From positions 217,819-281,818 of the forward strand of contig CACJEC010000001.1 in NCBI GenBank assembly GCA_902592325.1: DNA of 64,000 bases, written 5' to 3'. The DNA is from an uncultured Pelagibacteraceae bacterium (GTDB lineage: Bacteria > Pseudomonadota > Alphaproteobacteria > Pelagibacterales > Pelagibacteraceae). Numbering within the stretch: the stretch's first letter is position 1; each line of letters opens with the position of its first letter. The translations under genes and the position numbers were made by a program. The notes beneath the pieces are model-generated. The model was not told the origin of the DNA, made no database searches, and worked only from the letters and a program-made list of their open reading frames with translations. Of this stretch, positions 20,194 to 29,537 are shown piece after piece.

Positions 20194-20662
20194 AATTAAT
20201 ATAATAAATCTTAGCTGATATTAAAAACATCAGTATACTTATAAATATGTTATAAGTTGTAAGGGATAATCCAAAAATTTTAAATGCTACATCTTTGCAA
20301 CTTATATTAAAATTTTGTAAAGACTTCAAAATATCCTCTTTTGTGATTAAATCTGTATTATTGGTGCTGCATAATACTGATTCACTTATAAAACCTTGTT
20401 CTATGCTTAAATGGTAAACTGAAATTATAAAAGAAAAGAAAAAAATCATTAGTAACAAGACAGAAAAAAAAATTTGATCTTTCTTAAATTTATAGTTAAG
20501 GATTAAAACAATTATTGCAAGAGCGTAAGGAACTCTTTCTATCAGACATAGATTGCATGGCTGATAACCCAAAATATATTGAATAACATAAGCAGCTAAT
20601 AAAATTAAAATACTTAAAATAAATAAGATTTGTAAATATTTTTCTTTTTTAAAATTATTCAT
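20177..20662 (-). CDS. dsbB: Disulfide bond formation protein DsbB family
   Basis: Four TM helices; YQPCNLCLIERVPYA CxxC. Confidence 0.88.
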   Translation of the reverse strand: MNNFKKEKYLQILFILSILILLAAYVIQYILGYQPCNLCLIERVPYALAIIVLILNYKFKKDQIFFSVLLLMIFFFSFIISVYHLSIEQGFISESVLCSTNNTDLITKEDILKSLQNFNISCKDVAFKIFGLSLTTYNIFISILMFLISAKIYYINYDIKK

Positions 20663-21260
20663 AAAATTTTATTAATAGATAAAAAATAGTTGCTAAGATT
20701 ACAATTAAAATACCAATTATTGTAAACCATCTTTGTCCATATTGATTCATAAATTCTGTAAAAGTAGAACCAAATTTTGATGATAAATAAGAAACTATAA
20801 AAAATCTAAGACCTCTAGAAATTAAACTTATTAAAATAAAAATAGCTAAATTAAAACCGATTAGCCCGCTTACTATTGTAAAAACTTTATAAGGTAAAGG
20901 TGTGAATCCAGCTAAGAATAAAATTCCAAGCCAAGTATAAAAACCATCACCTCTGGTAAGAGTATTTTTTAAATCAATAACTTTCTGTTCATAATTATAA
21001 AATTCCACAATATTCATAGCAAAATCAAAAAAATATGCTCCGAGCATGTATCCAAACATGCCTCCTAAAACTGAAAAAATTGTAGCAATTAAAAAAATTT
21101 TAAAATAATCATTTTTTTTGGCTATTGCCATTGGTGCGATCATAACGTCAGGCGGAATTGGAAAAAATGAGCTTTCTAAAAAAGAAATAATAGCTAAAAA
21201 ATAGTTTGAATATTTATGAGCAGCTAACTTTAAGCATTTATTATAAAGTTGAGTAAACAT
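20655..21260 (-). CDS. DedA/YqaA-family membrane protein
   Basis: FLESSFFPIPPDVMIAPMAI; LGGMFGYMLGAYF; AGFTPLPYKVFTIVSG. Confidence 0.88.
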   Translation of the reverse strand: MFTQLYNKCLKLAAHKYSNYFLAIISFLESSFFPIPPDVMIAPMAIAKKNDYFKIFLIATIFSVLGGMFGYMLGAYFFDFAMNIVEFYNYEQKVIDLKNTLTRGDGFYTWLGILFLAGFTPLPYKVFTIVSGLIGFNLAIFILISLISRGLRFFIVSYLSSKFGSTFTEFMNQYGQRWFTIIGILIVILATIFYLLIKFYE

Positions 21261-21321
21261 TTTTTTGTTTTTAATATAATTTTTGTTCTTATACTATTTA
21301 AATAATATTTTTTTAAATTAA

Positions 21322-21406
21322 GGGCGAATGGCGGAATTGGTAGACGCGCACGACTCAAAATCGTGTTTCGCAAGAAGTGAGAGTTCGATTCTCTCTTCGC
21401 CCACCA
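21322..21406 (+). tRNA. tRNA-Leu(CAA), CCA encoded
   Basis: Acceptor GGGCGAA/TTCGCCC; anticodon loop CTCAAAA; long variable arm; GTTCGATTC T-loop. Confidence 0.93.
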
Positions 21407-21413
21407 AAATTTT

Positions 21414-23117
21414 ATGAAACTAAACAATTATAATAATCTTTTAGAATTATTTTTTTCAAAATATGAAACTGAAGATAAAAATAGTATTTTTTTACAATCT
21501 TTAAAAGATAAAAATTTAAATTTTACATGGAATCAAACTTATAATTGTATTCAAAAATTATCAAATCATATCCAAAAATATATTTCTTCAAAAGACAGAT
21601 GTTTATTAATTTCAGAAAACAGACCTGAATGGTTGATTTGTGATTTAGCAATAATGCTTGCCGATGGAATTACAGTGCCAGCATACACAACATATACCGA
21701 AAGAGATTATGAGTATCTTATAAATGATTGCAAACCTTCAGTAATAATAGTTTCTGATAATTCTCAATTTGAAAAAGTTAAAAATATAATTTCAAAAGTA
21801 GATTTTATTAAAAATGTCATAAGTTTTGAAAATATTGAAATAAGTGAGATTGAAATAACAAATATAAATAAAATTTTTGAAGAAACTAATTATTTTGAAA
21901 AAAATTTTCATAAAATAAACTTAACAAGAAAAGATATTTCATGCATAATTTATACCTCGGGCACTCAAGGAAACCCAAAGGGAGTAATGTTGAGTCATGG
22001 AGGTATATTAAATAATTGTGAAGGTTCTGCAGAGTTACTTAGTGAAATAATTAATTATAAACCTAAATTCCTTACTTGGCTGCCATTATCTCATTCATAT
22101 GAACACACAGTTCAATTTGTACAGATAGCTGTAGGAGCTAAAGTATTTTATGCTGAAAGTATAGATAAGTTAGTTAAGAATATGAATGATTGTAGTCCAG
22201 ATATCATGACTGCCGTTCCTAGATTTTATCAAAATCTGTACCAAAAAATATCGTCTACTTTTAATAAAGCTACAGGTATAAAAAAGTTTCTAGTTCAATC
22301 AACTTTAAATTTAGGTGAAAAAAAACTTTTAAAAAATTCTCTTTCTTTATACGAAAGACTTATTAATTTAATTTGCGAAAAATTAGTAAGAAAAAAAATT
22401 AAGTCACAATTTGGTGGTTCACTCAAAGCATTTATATCTGGAGGAGGTGCACTAGATTATAAAGTTGGTGTTTTTTTAAATGCCATTGGTCTACCTACTT
22501 TACAAGGATATGGTTTAACTGAAACATCACCGGTTGTAAGTTGTAACTCAATTAAAAATATTAGAATAGACACAGTTGGTCCTCCATTCAAAGGCAATGA
22601 GGTAAAGATTGCAGACGATGGTGAAATTTTAATAAAAGGTGAAAATGTAATGTTGGGTTATTGGAATAATTCAGTTGAGACAAACAAAGTAATTAAAAAT
22701 GGATGGCTAAATACAGGTGATATTGGTCATTTTGATAACGGTTTTTTAAAAATTACTGATAGAAAAAAGGATATTCTTATTACCCCTGGAGGAGAAAATA
22801 TTTCACCCATTAAAATAGAAAATGATTTAATAAAAATAGAATTTATAGAGCAAGCATTAGTTTATGGAGATAATAAACCGTTTTTAGTAGCATTATTTGT
22901 TTTAAGTAGTGATAAAAAAGATATTAGTAATGAAGTTATTAACAATGAAGTTGAAAAAATAAATAAACATTTAAGTAAAATAGAAAAAATAAAAAAATTT
23001 ATTGTTGTGGATAAACAATTTTCAATTGAAAATGGTTTAATGACACCAACTTTAAAACTAAAAAGATATAAAATAATTCAAGAGTATAAGAATCAATTAG
23101 AAAAACTTTACAAATAA
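21414..23117 (+). CDS. Long-chain acyl-CoA synthetase (AMP-forming)
   Basis: IIYTSGTQGNPKGVMLSH, QGYGLTETSPVVS, GWLNTGDIGHFDNGFLKITDRKKDILITPGGENI. Confidence 0.93.
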   Translation: MKLNNYNNLLELFFSKYETEDKNSIFLQSLKDKNLNFTWNQTYNCIQKLSNHIQKYISSKDRCLLISENRPEWLICDLAIMLADGITVPAYTTYTERDYEYLINDCKPSVIIVSDNSQFEKVKNIISKVDFIKNVISFENIEISEIEITNINKIFEETNYFEKNFHKINLTRKDISCIIYTSGTQGNPKGVMLSHGGILNNCEGSAELLSEIINYKPKFLTWLPLSHSYEHTVQFVQIAVGAKVFYAESIDKLVKNMNDCSPDIMTAVPRFYQNLYQKISSTFNKATGIKKFLVQSTLNLGEKKLLKNSLSLYERLINLICEKLVRKKIKSQFGGSLKAFISGGGALDYKVGVFLNAIGLPTLQGYGLTETSPVVSCNSIKNIRIDTVGPPFKGNEVKIADDGEILIKGENVMLGYWNNSVETNKVIKNGWLNTGDIGHFDNGFLKITDRKKDILITPGGENISPIKIENDLIKIEFIEQALVYGDNKPFLVALFVLSSDKKDISNEVINNEVEKINKHLSKIEKIKKFIVVDKQFSIENGLMTPTLKLKRYKIIQEYKNQLEKLYK

Positions 23118-23164
23118 TAATAAAAAAACTTGTTATTTAACGCATAAACACTAACTTTTTTAAT

Positions 23165-23194
23165 AAAAGAAATTAAATTTTTTTAATTTCTTTT
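23165..23194 (+). terminator. AT-only hairpin downstream of acyl-CoA synthetase
   Basis: AAAAGAAATTAA...TTAATTTCTTTT perfect arms followed by T-rich tract. Confidence 0.45.
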
Positions 23195-23239
23195 TAATCT
23201 AAATTTTTTTTTAGTTTTTTTTTTAATTAAATTAAAGAA

Positions 23240-23302
23240 TTGACATAACTTGTTTAAAAAAATAAAAATAGGTTAACAACGAATCACTTTGATTCGTTTA
23301 AC
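23240..23302 (+). promoter_or_regulatory. Promoter (TTGACA - 17 nt - TAAAAA) and 5' stem-loop AACGAATCA-CTT-TGATTCGTT
   Basis: -35 at 23240-23245, -10-like at 23263-23268; perfect 9-bp hairpin 23278-23298 flanked by GTTA/TAAC; SD gggag further downstream. Confidence 0.6.
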
Positions 23303-23320
23303 TAAAACAGGGAGCTAAAG

Positions 23321-23401
23321 ATGGCTAAAAGAAGAAAAAAAGCTGCTAAGAAAAGCAAAAAGAAAGCTAAGAAAAAAGCTAAGAAAAGAAGAAGAAGATA
23401 A
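23321..23401 (+). CDS. 26-aa Lys/Arg/Ala mini-protein, not in ORF track
   Basis: MAKRRKKAAKKSKKKAKKKAKKRRRR*; SD gggag before ATG; own promoter and strong terminator. Confidence 0.7.
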   Translation: MAKRRKKAAKKSKKKAKKKAKKRRRR

Positions 23402-23420
23402 TAACTTAGTATTCTTTATT

Positions 23421-23466
23421 AAAAACGCTTCTCATAACGATTTACGTGTGAGAGGCGTTTTTTTTT
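23421..23466. terminator. Rho-independent, apparently bidirectional terminator
   Basis: AAAAACGCTTCTCA / TGAGAGGCGTTTTT stem (one G-U) followed by T-run; lies between convergent genes. Confidence 0.88.
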
Positions 23467-24358
23467 ATTCATCAATAGGATCTGCTTCGTCAGTTTCTCC
23501 AATTGGTTCTTCAGTTGGTAATTCAGTTGTAGTTTTTGAAGTCATGGCTGGAGCTTGAGGTTGTTGAGTAATTCCTTGATTTCTTTTTAAGGCCTTATCA
23601 AGTTTTTTTTGAGTGTCTTCCATGGATACACCGAGTACAATTTGAAATTCTGAAAGAATTCTTTCATAAGCTTTTTCAAATAACTGACGTTCACTATAAG
23701 ATTGATCAACCATAAGATCATCACCCTTATTTAAGTCCCTAACAACTTCAGCTAATTCATAAATTTTTCCAGAAGATATTTTAGTTTCATATTCTTGAGC
23801 TCTTCTACTCCACATTGATCTTTTAATTTTTGGTTTACTTTTTAAAATTGAAACACATTTGTTGACTTGGTTTATCGTTGCCAAAGGACGTAAATTTGAT
23901 TGTTTATTTACAGGAACCATTCCATTAGCTTTGTCTTTTTCAAATTTAATAACGTATGTTTCAACATCAATTCCACCAATATTAATTTTTTTAAATTCAG
24001 TGATTTGACCCACTCCATGCTTTGGATAAACAACATAATCTTTAACTTTATATTCTTTTTTTGCAGTTTCTTGTTTTTTAACTTTTTTAATTTCTGGTTT
24101 TATTTCATTACTTTTTGTTATTCGTAAATTTTCATTATTTTTTTTAATTTCATTAGTTTGTTGTTTTTTATCAATTTTCGTTAATTTTCTTTTTGTTACT
24201 TTTTTTATAATTTTTTTTGATGAAACCTTTTTTGCTTTTTGGACTTTAGATACTTTTTTCTTTGTAACTTTTTTTTTTGTAACTTTTTTCTTTGTTTTTT
24301 TGGGAGTATTTTTTTTAAAGGTTTTCTTTAAAATATTTTTCAAACTTATTTTGCTCAT
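23465..24358 (-). CDS. carD: CarD-family transcriptional regulator with Lys-rich N-terminal tail and acidic C-terminus
   Basis: [22 protein letters not shown]...[13 protein letters not shown]...[29 protein letters not shown]-term [15 protein letters not shown]; start at MSKISLKN. Confidence 0.88.
   Translation of the reverse strand: MSKISLKNILKKTFKKNTPKKTKKKVTKKKVTKKKVSKVQKAKKVSSKKIIKKVTKRKLTKIDKKQQTNEIKKNNENLRITKSNEIKPEIKKVKKQETAKKEYKVKDYVVYPKHGVGQITEFKKINIGGIDVETYVIKFEKDKANGMVPVNKQSNLRPLATINQVNKCVSILKSKPKIKRSMWSRRAQEYETKISSGKIYELAEVVRDLNKGDDLMVDQSYSERQLFEKAYERILSEFQIVLGVSMEDTQKKLDKALKRNQGITQQPQAPAMTSKTTTELPTEEPIGETDEADPIDE
24251..24295. repeat. Three tandem 15-bp repeats encoding TKKKV in carD
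   Basis: tacttttttctttgt / aacttttttttttgt / aacttttttctttgt. Confidence 0.85.
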
Positions 24359-24641
24359 TTTTATATTTTTCGTGATCCGGTGGAGGATCTTTTTTCTCAC
24401 TTATGTTTGGCCAGATTTCAGAATACTCTTTATTAATTTCTAGCCATTTTTCGCTACCTGGTTCTGTATCAGCTTTGATTGCATCAACTGGACATTCAGG
24501 CTCACAAACGCCACAATCTATACACTCATCCGGTTTAATTACAAGCATATTTTTGCCTTCATAAAAGCAATCTACTGGACAAACATCTACACAGTCCATC
24601 AGTTTACATTTAATACATTTGTCATTTACAATGTAAGTCAT
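24315..24641 (-). CDS. fdxA: FdxA-type 7Fe ferredoxin
   Basis: [29 protein letters not shown]...[16 protein letters not shown]. Confidence 0.94.
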   Translation of the reverse strand: MTYIVNDKCIKCKLMDCVDVCPVDCFYEGKNMLVIKPDECIDCGVCEPECPVDAIKADTEPGSEKWLEINKEYSEIWPNISEKKDPPPDHEKYKNEQNKFEKYFKENL

Positions 24642-25057
24642 TACAAATTTTCTTTTTTGATTTGTTCTTTAATATCTCCCATAGTTTTACTGTCAATATA
24701 TAACAGTCCAGCTAGTCGTCGCATTAAATTAGTTTCGTAGATATCAGCATCTTTGTTAGAGTAAATAATTCTCCATAGTGCTTTTATAATTTTAATTTTA
24801 TTTATTTCTTCAAGATTTTTAATTTCTTTTGTAAAATCTAGTATTTGGTTGGCATTTTCTTCTTTTTGTTTGGCTTTAGATATTAAAGTTTCTAATTCAT
24901 TATGATTTGCATCAAGATCTAACAAAGTTTTCTTTATAATTTCTTCCTCTTTATTTGTGTATTTTTCATCAATTTTTGCAGCATGTATTAATAGTGCCGC
25001 TATTTTAATTAGATAAGAATTAGTAGATTCATTTTTTTTTTCTTTATTAAAAAACAT
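24641..25057 (-). CDS. TerB-like protein
   Basis: [27 protein letters not shown]...[29 protein letters not shown]. Confidence 0.7.
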   Translation of the reverse strand: MFFNKEKKNESTNSYLIKIAALLIHAAKIDEKYTNKEEEIIKKTLLDLDANHNELETLISKAKQKEENANQILDFTKEIKNLEEINKIKIIKALWRIIYSNKDADIYETNLMRRLAGLLYIDSKTMGDIKEQIKKENL

Positions 25058-25060
25058 TTT

Positions 25061-27541
25061 TTATCTAAAGTTAAAATTTTTTAACACCTTAAAAGGATTT
25101 TCTTTATCAGTTTTTTTATTAAAAATTTTTTTGAATTTTTTCTGGGGCACATATTTAAAAAAAATATCTTCATTTCTCTTAATTACTTTATAATTCATCT
25201 TTTTTATAAGTTTTTCAAAGTTATCTTTGTTGCAGCCTAAAAGATTTAACATTTCTGGAATTAATTTAATTTCTTTATTTTCCTCAGATCCAGAATTTAT
25301 AATTTTCATAAATAATCTCTCTAAAATATCAATCCTTACAAAAAAATTGTCAAATTTCTCAAAACCACAAAGTAACATGAAATTTTTATTTCTATTTTCT
25401 TTATCTTCAATAAAATTCAAACCAAAAGTTGGAGGATTAAGTTTAAAATATTTTTGATGATAATTTTTCCAAAGCAAAGTTCTTATTGTAACAGGTTCTG
25501 GTTTCATTAGTTTATATAAAAATACATGATACCTACCAAACTTAACTCCTAATTCTCTTAATATTTTTCTTTCATGCTGTCCTAAGTTTTTCAAATATTC
25601 AGTAACATTTTCTCTTATTAACACGCCGTTATTTTCATAAAGTTGATAAGCTAATGCTTTTATAGATGAATGTTTATCTTTTAGATTTTTTAAATCTATT
25701 AAACTTTGTAGAACTGTATCAATTTTATTTTGTAACCATTTTTTTATAAATGAGCTTAATTTTTGTCTTTGATCTCGCTCAAGAATATCATCTACAATTA
25801 ACTCAAAATTAGGATTTAAATAATCATTTCCTTGAGTTAATTTTGCAATAGCAAAAGATTTCCAATAAATTTTAAAGTCATTATTTAGTTCAACTAAACC
25901 TGTATCAATTATATTTTGAATTCTCTTTTCTAACTCTGGTCCAATTGTTTGTCTTGCCGCTTTTTTAAGAGATTTAATATCAGTTTCTAAAGCACCTTTT
26001 TTAAGATCTAATTCTAGTTTTAAACCATTAATTTTTCCTATAAATTGATTGTCAATTATTACATCATTGTTTTCAAGTATTTCTGTTTTAAATTCCATAT
26101 CTTGTTTTAAACCTCTTGCTAATATACTTGCTCTTTTGTCAATAAAAGTTTTTGTAAGTTCCTCATGAAGTCTATCTGAAAGTCTATCTTCTAATAATTT
26201 TGTTTTTTCTATCCAATAATCTTGATTTTCTATCCAATTATTTTTATTTGAAACATATGACCAAGTTCTAACATTTGCAATTCTATTTGATAAAGAATCA
26301 ACATTTCCGTCTAATTTGTCTAATTTCATAAGCTGTAATCGCATATATTCATTGGTAATCTTCTCTTTTTTACTGCTTAGAAATTTAAATACATTTTCTA
26401 TTACCTCATAGTGGTTTCCATAAGTCTTTTTAACAAAGTCTGGTATTTGACAGCATTCCCAGAGTAAATTGAGCTTTTTTTTGTCAAAACACACATTCTC
26501 AAAATTTTTATCTCTAAGAAAATATTTTAAAGCTTTTTCATCCTCGCATTCGTGTATCTTTCTTAGCCATTCTTTTTGTGGTTTTTCTTCTAAAGATTTA
26601 ATTAAGCTTTGTGGGTTATCAAAATTAAGATTAGAATTTCTCCAAAATAAAGTTTTGTTTTCTTCAAATTTATGATTTTCTAATAAATCAACCTCTTCTG
26701 CATTGATTTCTTTACAATCTCCCGTTATCCCAAAACTACCATCGTTAAGGTATCTTCCAGCTCTTCCAGCAATTTGTCCTATTTCAGACAAGTTAAGTTT
26801 TCTCAATTTTTTTCCATCAAATTTTTTTAAATTAGAAAAATAGACATTGTCTAAATCCATATTTATACCCATACCAATGGCATCTGTTGCTACTAAAAAA
26901 TCAACATCTCCAGATTGATATAACTCTACTTGTGCATTTCTTGTTTTAGGACTTAAAGATCCCATTACAATTGCAGCCCCACCCTTTTGTCTTCTAATTA
27001 ACTCTGCAATTGCGTAAACTTCTTCAGCAGAAAAAGCTATAATTGCGGTTTTTCTATTGATTCTAGAAATTTTTTTATGCCCCATATATGTAAGTTTTGA
27101 TAACCTATTTCTATTAATAAACTCAATATCTTCATCTAATTTCGAAACAATATTCTTAATAGTACTAGATCCCATTAACATTGTAAGTTTACTTCCTCTC
27201 ATGTTTAGCAATCTATCAGTAAAAATATGACCTCTTTCATGATCCGCACACATTTGAATTTCATCAACAGCAATAAAATCTAATGATTTATCAATTGGCA
27301 TAGACTCAACAGTGCATAGAAAATATTTTGCATCAGTAGGAATAATTTTTTCTTCACCAGTGATTAGAGCAGCTTTATTTTGACCAACTTTACTGATTAT
27401 TTTATCATAAACCTCTCTTGCTAATAATCTAAGTGGAAAACCAATCATTCCAGTGTCAAAAGACAACATGGTTTCTATAGCCAGATGAGTTTTTCCAGTG
27501 TTTGTCGGACCAAGAACAGCAGTAATTTTATTTTTAGTCAT
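25061..27541 (-). CDS. SUV3/MgpS-type DEAD-like helicase
   Basis: AVLGPTNTGKTHLAIE, AVDEIQMCADHERGHIF, ATDAIGMGINM, IGQIAGRAGRY. Confidence 0.9.
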   Translation of the reverse strand: MTKNKITAVLGPTNTGKTHLAIETMLSFDTGMIGFPLRLLAREVYDKIISKVGQNKAALITGEEKIIPTDAKYFLCTVESMPIDKSLDFIAVDEIQMCADHERGHIFTDRLLNMRGSKLTMLMGSSTIKNIVSKLDEDIEFINRNRLSKLTYMGHKKISRINRKTAIIAFSAEEVYAIAELIRRQKGGAAIVMGSLSPKTRNAQVELYQSGDVDFLVATDAIGMGINMDLDNVYFSNLKKFDGKKLRKLNLSEIGQIAGRAGRYLNDGSFGITGDCKEINAEEVDLLENHKFEENKTLFWRNSNLNFDNPQSLIKSLEEKPQKEWLRKIHECEDEKALKYFLRDKNFENVCFDKKKLNLLWECCQIPDFVKKTYGNHYEVIENVFKFLSSKKEKITNEYMRLQLMKLDKLDGNVDSLSNRIANVRTWSYVSNKNNWIENQDYWIEKTKLLEDRLSDRLHEELTKTFIDKRASILARGLKQDMEFKTEILENNDVIIDNQFIGKINGLKLELDLKKGALETDIKSLKKAARQTIGPELEKRIQNIIDTGLVELNNDFKIYWKSFAIAKLTQGNDYLNPNFELIVDDILERDQRQKLSSFIKKWLQNKIDTVLQSLIDLKNLKDKHSSIKALAYQLYENNGVLIRENVTEYLKNLGQHERKILRELGVKFGRYHVFLYKLMKPEPVTIRTLLWKNYHQKYFKLNPPTFGLNFIEDKENRNKNFMLLCGFEKFDNFFVRIDILERLFMKIINSGSEENKEIKLIPEMLNLLGCNKDNFEKLIKKMNYKVIKRNEDIFFKYVPQKKFKKIFNKKTDKENPFKVLKNFNFR

Positions 27542-27658
27542 TTCTATCTTTGGTATGCTTTTTATTTTGACTACCAGATATTGTTGGTGTCAAAGAACAA
27601 AAAAGGTCTAAAACATGTCCGAATCGTTGGATAAAATGTTCTCATTTTTTAAAAGGTT

Positions 27659-28084
27659 CTATCCCCCAGGGCCAAAATTTGAAGGTTTTATTTTAATTAT
27701 TTTCCAAACTCCAGAAGCAGATGTAATAATTTTATCATTACATTTTAATTCACAAAATAAAAAAATTAATGTTTTAGTTTTTTTTAATATTTTAACTCTA
27801 CCTATAATTTCATCACCTACTTTAGAGGCTCCTATAAATTTTAAATCTAGAGAGATTGTCACACAAGATGCATTATCTGCTGAACGATGTGCTGCTGTCC
27901 CCGCTCCTGCATCTACTAAAGCTGATAAATATCCTCCATGTGTAATACCAGCTGCATTCAAATGATTTTCATTAATTGTAGATTTAAATTCGTATTCAGT
28001 ATCTGAAATATTTCTAAACATTACTCCACCGTTATGTTTCATAAATCCTGGCTTTAAACTAATTTGTTCAAATTTTTCAGACAT
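27659..28084 (-). CDS. PaaI-type hotdog thioesterase
   Basis: HLNAAGITHGGYLSALVDAGAGTAAHRS; hotdog length. Confidence 0.85.
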   Translation of the reverse strand: MSEKFEQISLKPGFMKHNGGVMFRNISDTEYEFKSTINENHLNAAGITHGGYLSALVDAGAGTAAHRSADNASCVTISLDLKFIGASKVGDEIIGRVKILKKTKTLIFLFCELKCNDKIITSASGVWKIIKIKPSNFGPGG

Positions 28085-28094
28085 AATCTATTTT

Positions 28095-28193
28095 TTATAA
28101 TATAAAAGTTAAAATTAATAAAATCATAAAAATGATTAAAAAAAAATAAATCACAGACTTTTGAAGAGAAGATTTCATTAACCATTTAAACAT
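28095..28193 (-). CDS. Possible 32-aa single-TM small protein
   Basis: MFKWLMKSSLQKSVIYFFLIIFMILLILTFIL*; upstream AGGTAAT could act as SD. Confidence 0.35.
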   Translation of the reverse strand: MFKWLMKSSLQKSVIYFFLIIFMILLILTFIL

Positions 28194-28211
28194 ATTATTA
28201 CCTTTTTTTAA

Positions 28212-28288
28212 TGGTGCGCCTGCTAGGAGTCGAACCCAGAACCTCCTGGTCCGTAGCCAAGCGCTCTATCCAATTGAGCTACAGGCGC
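28212..28288 (-). tRNA. tRNA-Arg(ACG), CCA encoded
   Basis: GCGCCTGTAGCTCAATTGGATAGAGCGCTTGGCTACGGACCAGG...GGTTCGACTCC...CAGGCGCACCA. Confidence 0.95.
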
Positions 28289-28361
28289 ATTTTTTAATTT
28301 TATTTAATTATAGTATATTAATTTTTAGTGTATTTTAATGATAAGACAAATTTAAAATTTT

Positions 28362-29537
28362 ATGATTAATAAAGAAAAAGAAGTAGTTATTGTAAGTGCG
28401 ATTAGAACCCCAATAGGTACTTATAAAGGTTCATTAAAAAATATTAGATCAGATCAACTTGGATCAATAGTTATAAAGGAAGTATTAAAAAGATCTAAAT
28501 TAAATAAAGATGAAATAGATGAGGTAATTATGGGTCAAGTATTGACTGCTGGAGCTGGACAAAACCCAGCAAGACAAGCCGCGATTAATGCTGGTATACC
28601 TATTTCAAAACCAGCTCACATAGTCAATCAAGTATGTGGTTCTGGACTTAGAGCTGTAATATCAGGATATCAATCAATCAAATTAGGAGAGTCAAAAAAT
28701 ATAATTTCTGGGGGTCAAGAAAATATGTCAATAACTCCATACTCTATCTTTTATCAAGATGGAAAAAAAATTTCTAAAGATAAATTTATAGATACAATGA
28801 TTAACGATGGATTAACAGATGCATTTAATAATTATCATATGGGTGTTACGGCAGAAAATATTGCGAAAAAATTTAATATATCAAGAGAAGAACAAGATGA
28901 ATTTGCTTTAAATTCTCAAAAAAAAACATTAGCAGCTATTAAAAATAATAAATTTGATGATGAGTTAGTTCAAATAAATCAAGATGGTTATATCTTAAAT
29001 AAAGATGAACATCCAAGAGTAGATTTAAAATTATCTGATTTAAAAAAATTAAAAACTGTTTTTCATGAAAATGGATCGGTTACTCCAGGAAACTCCTCAG
29101 GAATAAATGATGGAGCTGCTGCATTACTATTAACTACATTAGATGAAGCAAAAAAAAAATCTATCAAGCCATTAGCAAAAATAGTGTCTTGGGCCTCAGT
29201 TGGCGTAGATCCCGCTCTGATGGGGTTAGGGCCTATAGAAGCTGTTCGTGAAGCTCTTAAAAAAGCAAAATGGAAATTAGATGAAATTGATTTATTTGAA
29301 ATAAATGAGGCTTTTGCTGCACAAAGTATTGCCGTGATTCGTGAATTAAATATTGATCAAAATAAAGTAAATGTTAATGGAGGTGCTATAGCTCTTGGTC
29401 ATCCTATCGGAGCTTCAGGAGCTAGAATATTGGTGACATTAATACATGAGATGACTAGACAAAATAAAGGTAAAGGTTGTGCAACACTTTGTATAGGTGG
29501 TGGAATGGGTATAGCTTTATGTATTGAGAAAATTTAG
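28362..29537 (+). CDS. Acetyl-CoA acetyltransferase (thiolase)
   Basis: NQVCGSGLRAV; NVNGGAIALGHPIGASGARI; CIGGGMGIA. Confidence 0.95.
   Translation: MINKEKEVVIVSAIRTPIGTYKGSLKNIRSDQLGSIVIKEVLKRSKLNKDEIDEVIMGQVLTAGAGQNPARQAAINAGIPISKPAHIVNQVCGSGLRAVISGYQSIKLGESKNIISGGQENMSITPYSIFYQDGKKISKDKFIDTMINDGLTDAFNNYHMGVTAENIAKKFNISREEQDEFALNSQKKTLAAIKNNKFDDELVQINQDGYILNKDEHPRVDLKLSDLKKLKTVFHENGSVTPGNSSGINDGAAALLLTTLDEAKKKSIKPLAKIVSWASVGVDPALMGLGPIEAVREALKKAKWKLDEIDLFEINEAFAAQSIAVIRELNIDQNKVNVNGGAIALGHPIGASGARILVTLIHEMTRQNKGKGCATLCIGGGMGIALCIEKI

Noticed and set aside
21230-21427. 65-aa minus-strand ORF
   Set aside because: Runs across tRNA-Leu on the opposite strand; not a plausible gene.
23900-24127. 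75-aa plus-strand Phe/Asn-rich ORF
   Set aside because: Antisense of the Lys-rich carD region.
27615-27965. 116-aa plus-strand ORF starting MSESLDKMFSFFKRFYPPGP
   Set aside because: The start region has an SD-like stretch, but nearly all of the ORF is antisense to the conserved hotdog thioesterase; a short real ORF or remnant cannot be shown.
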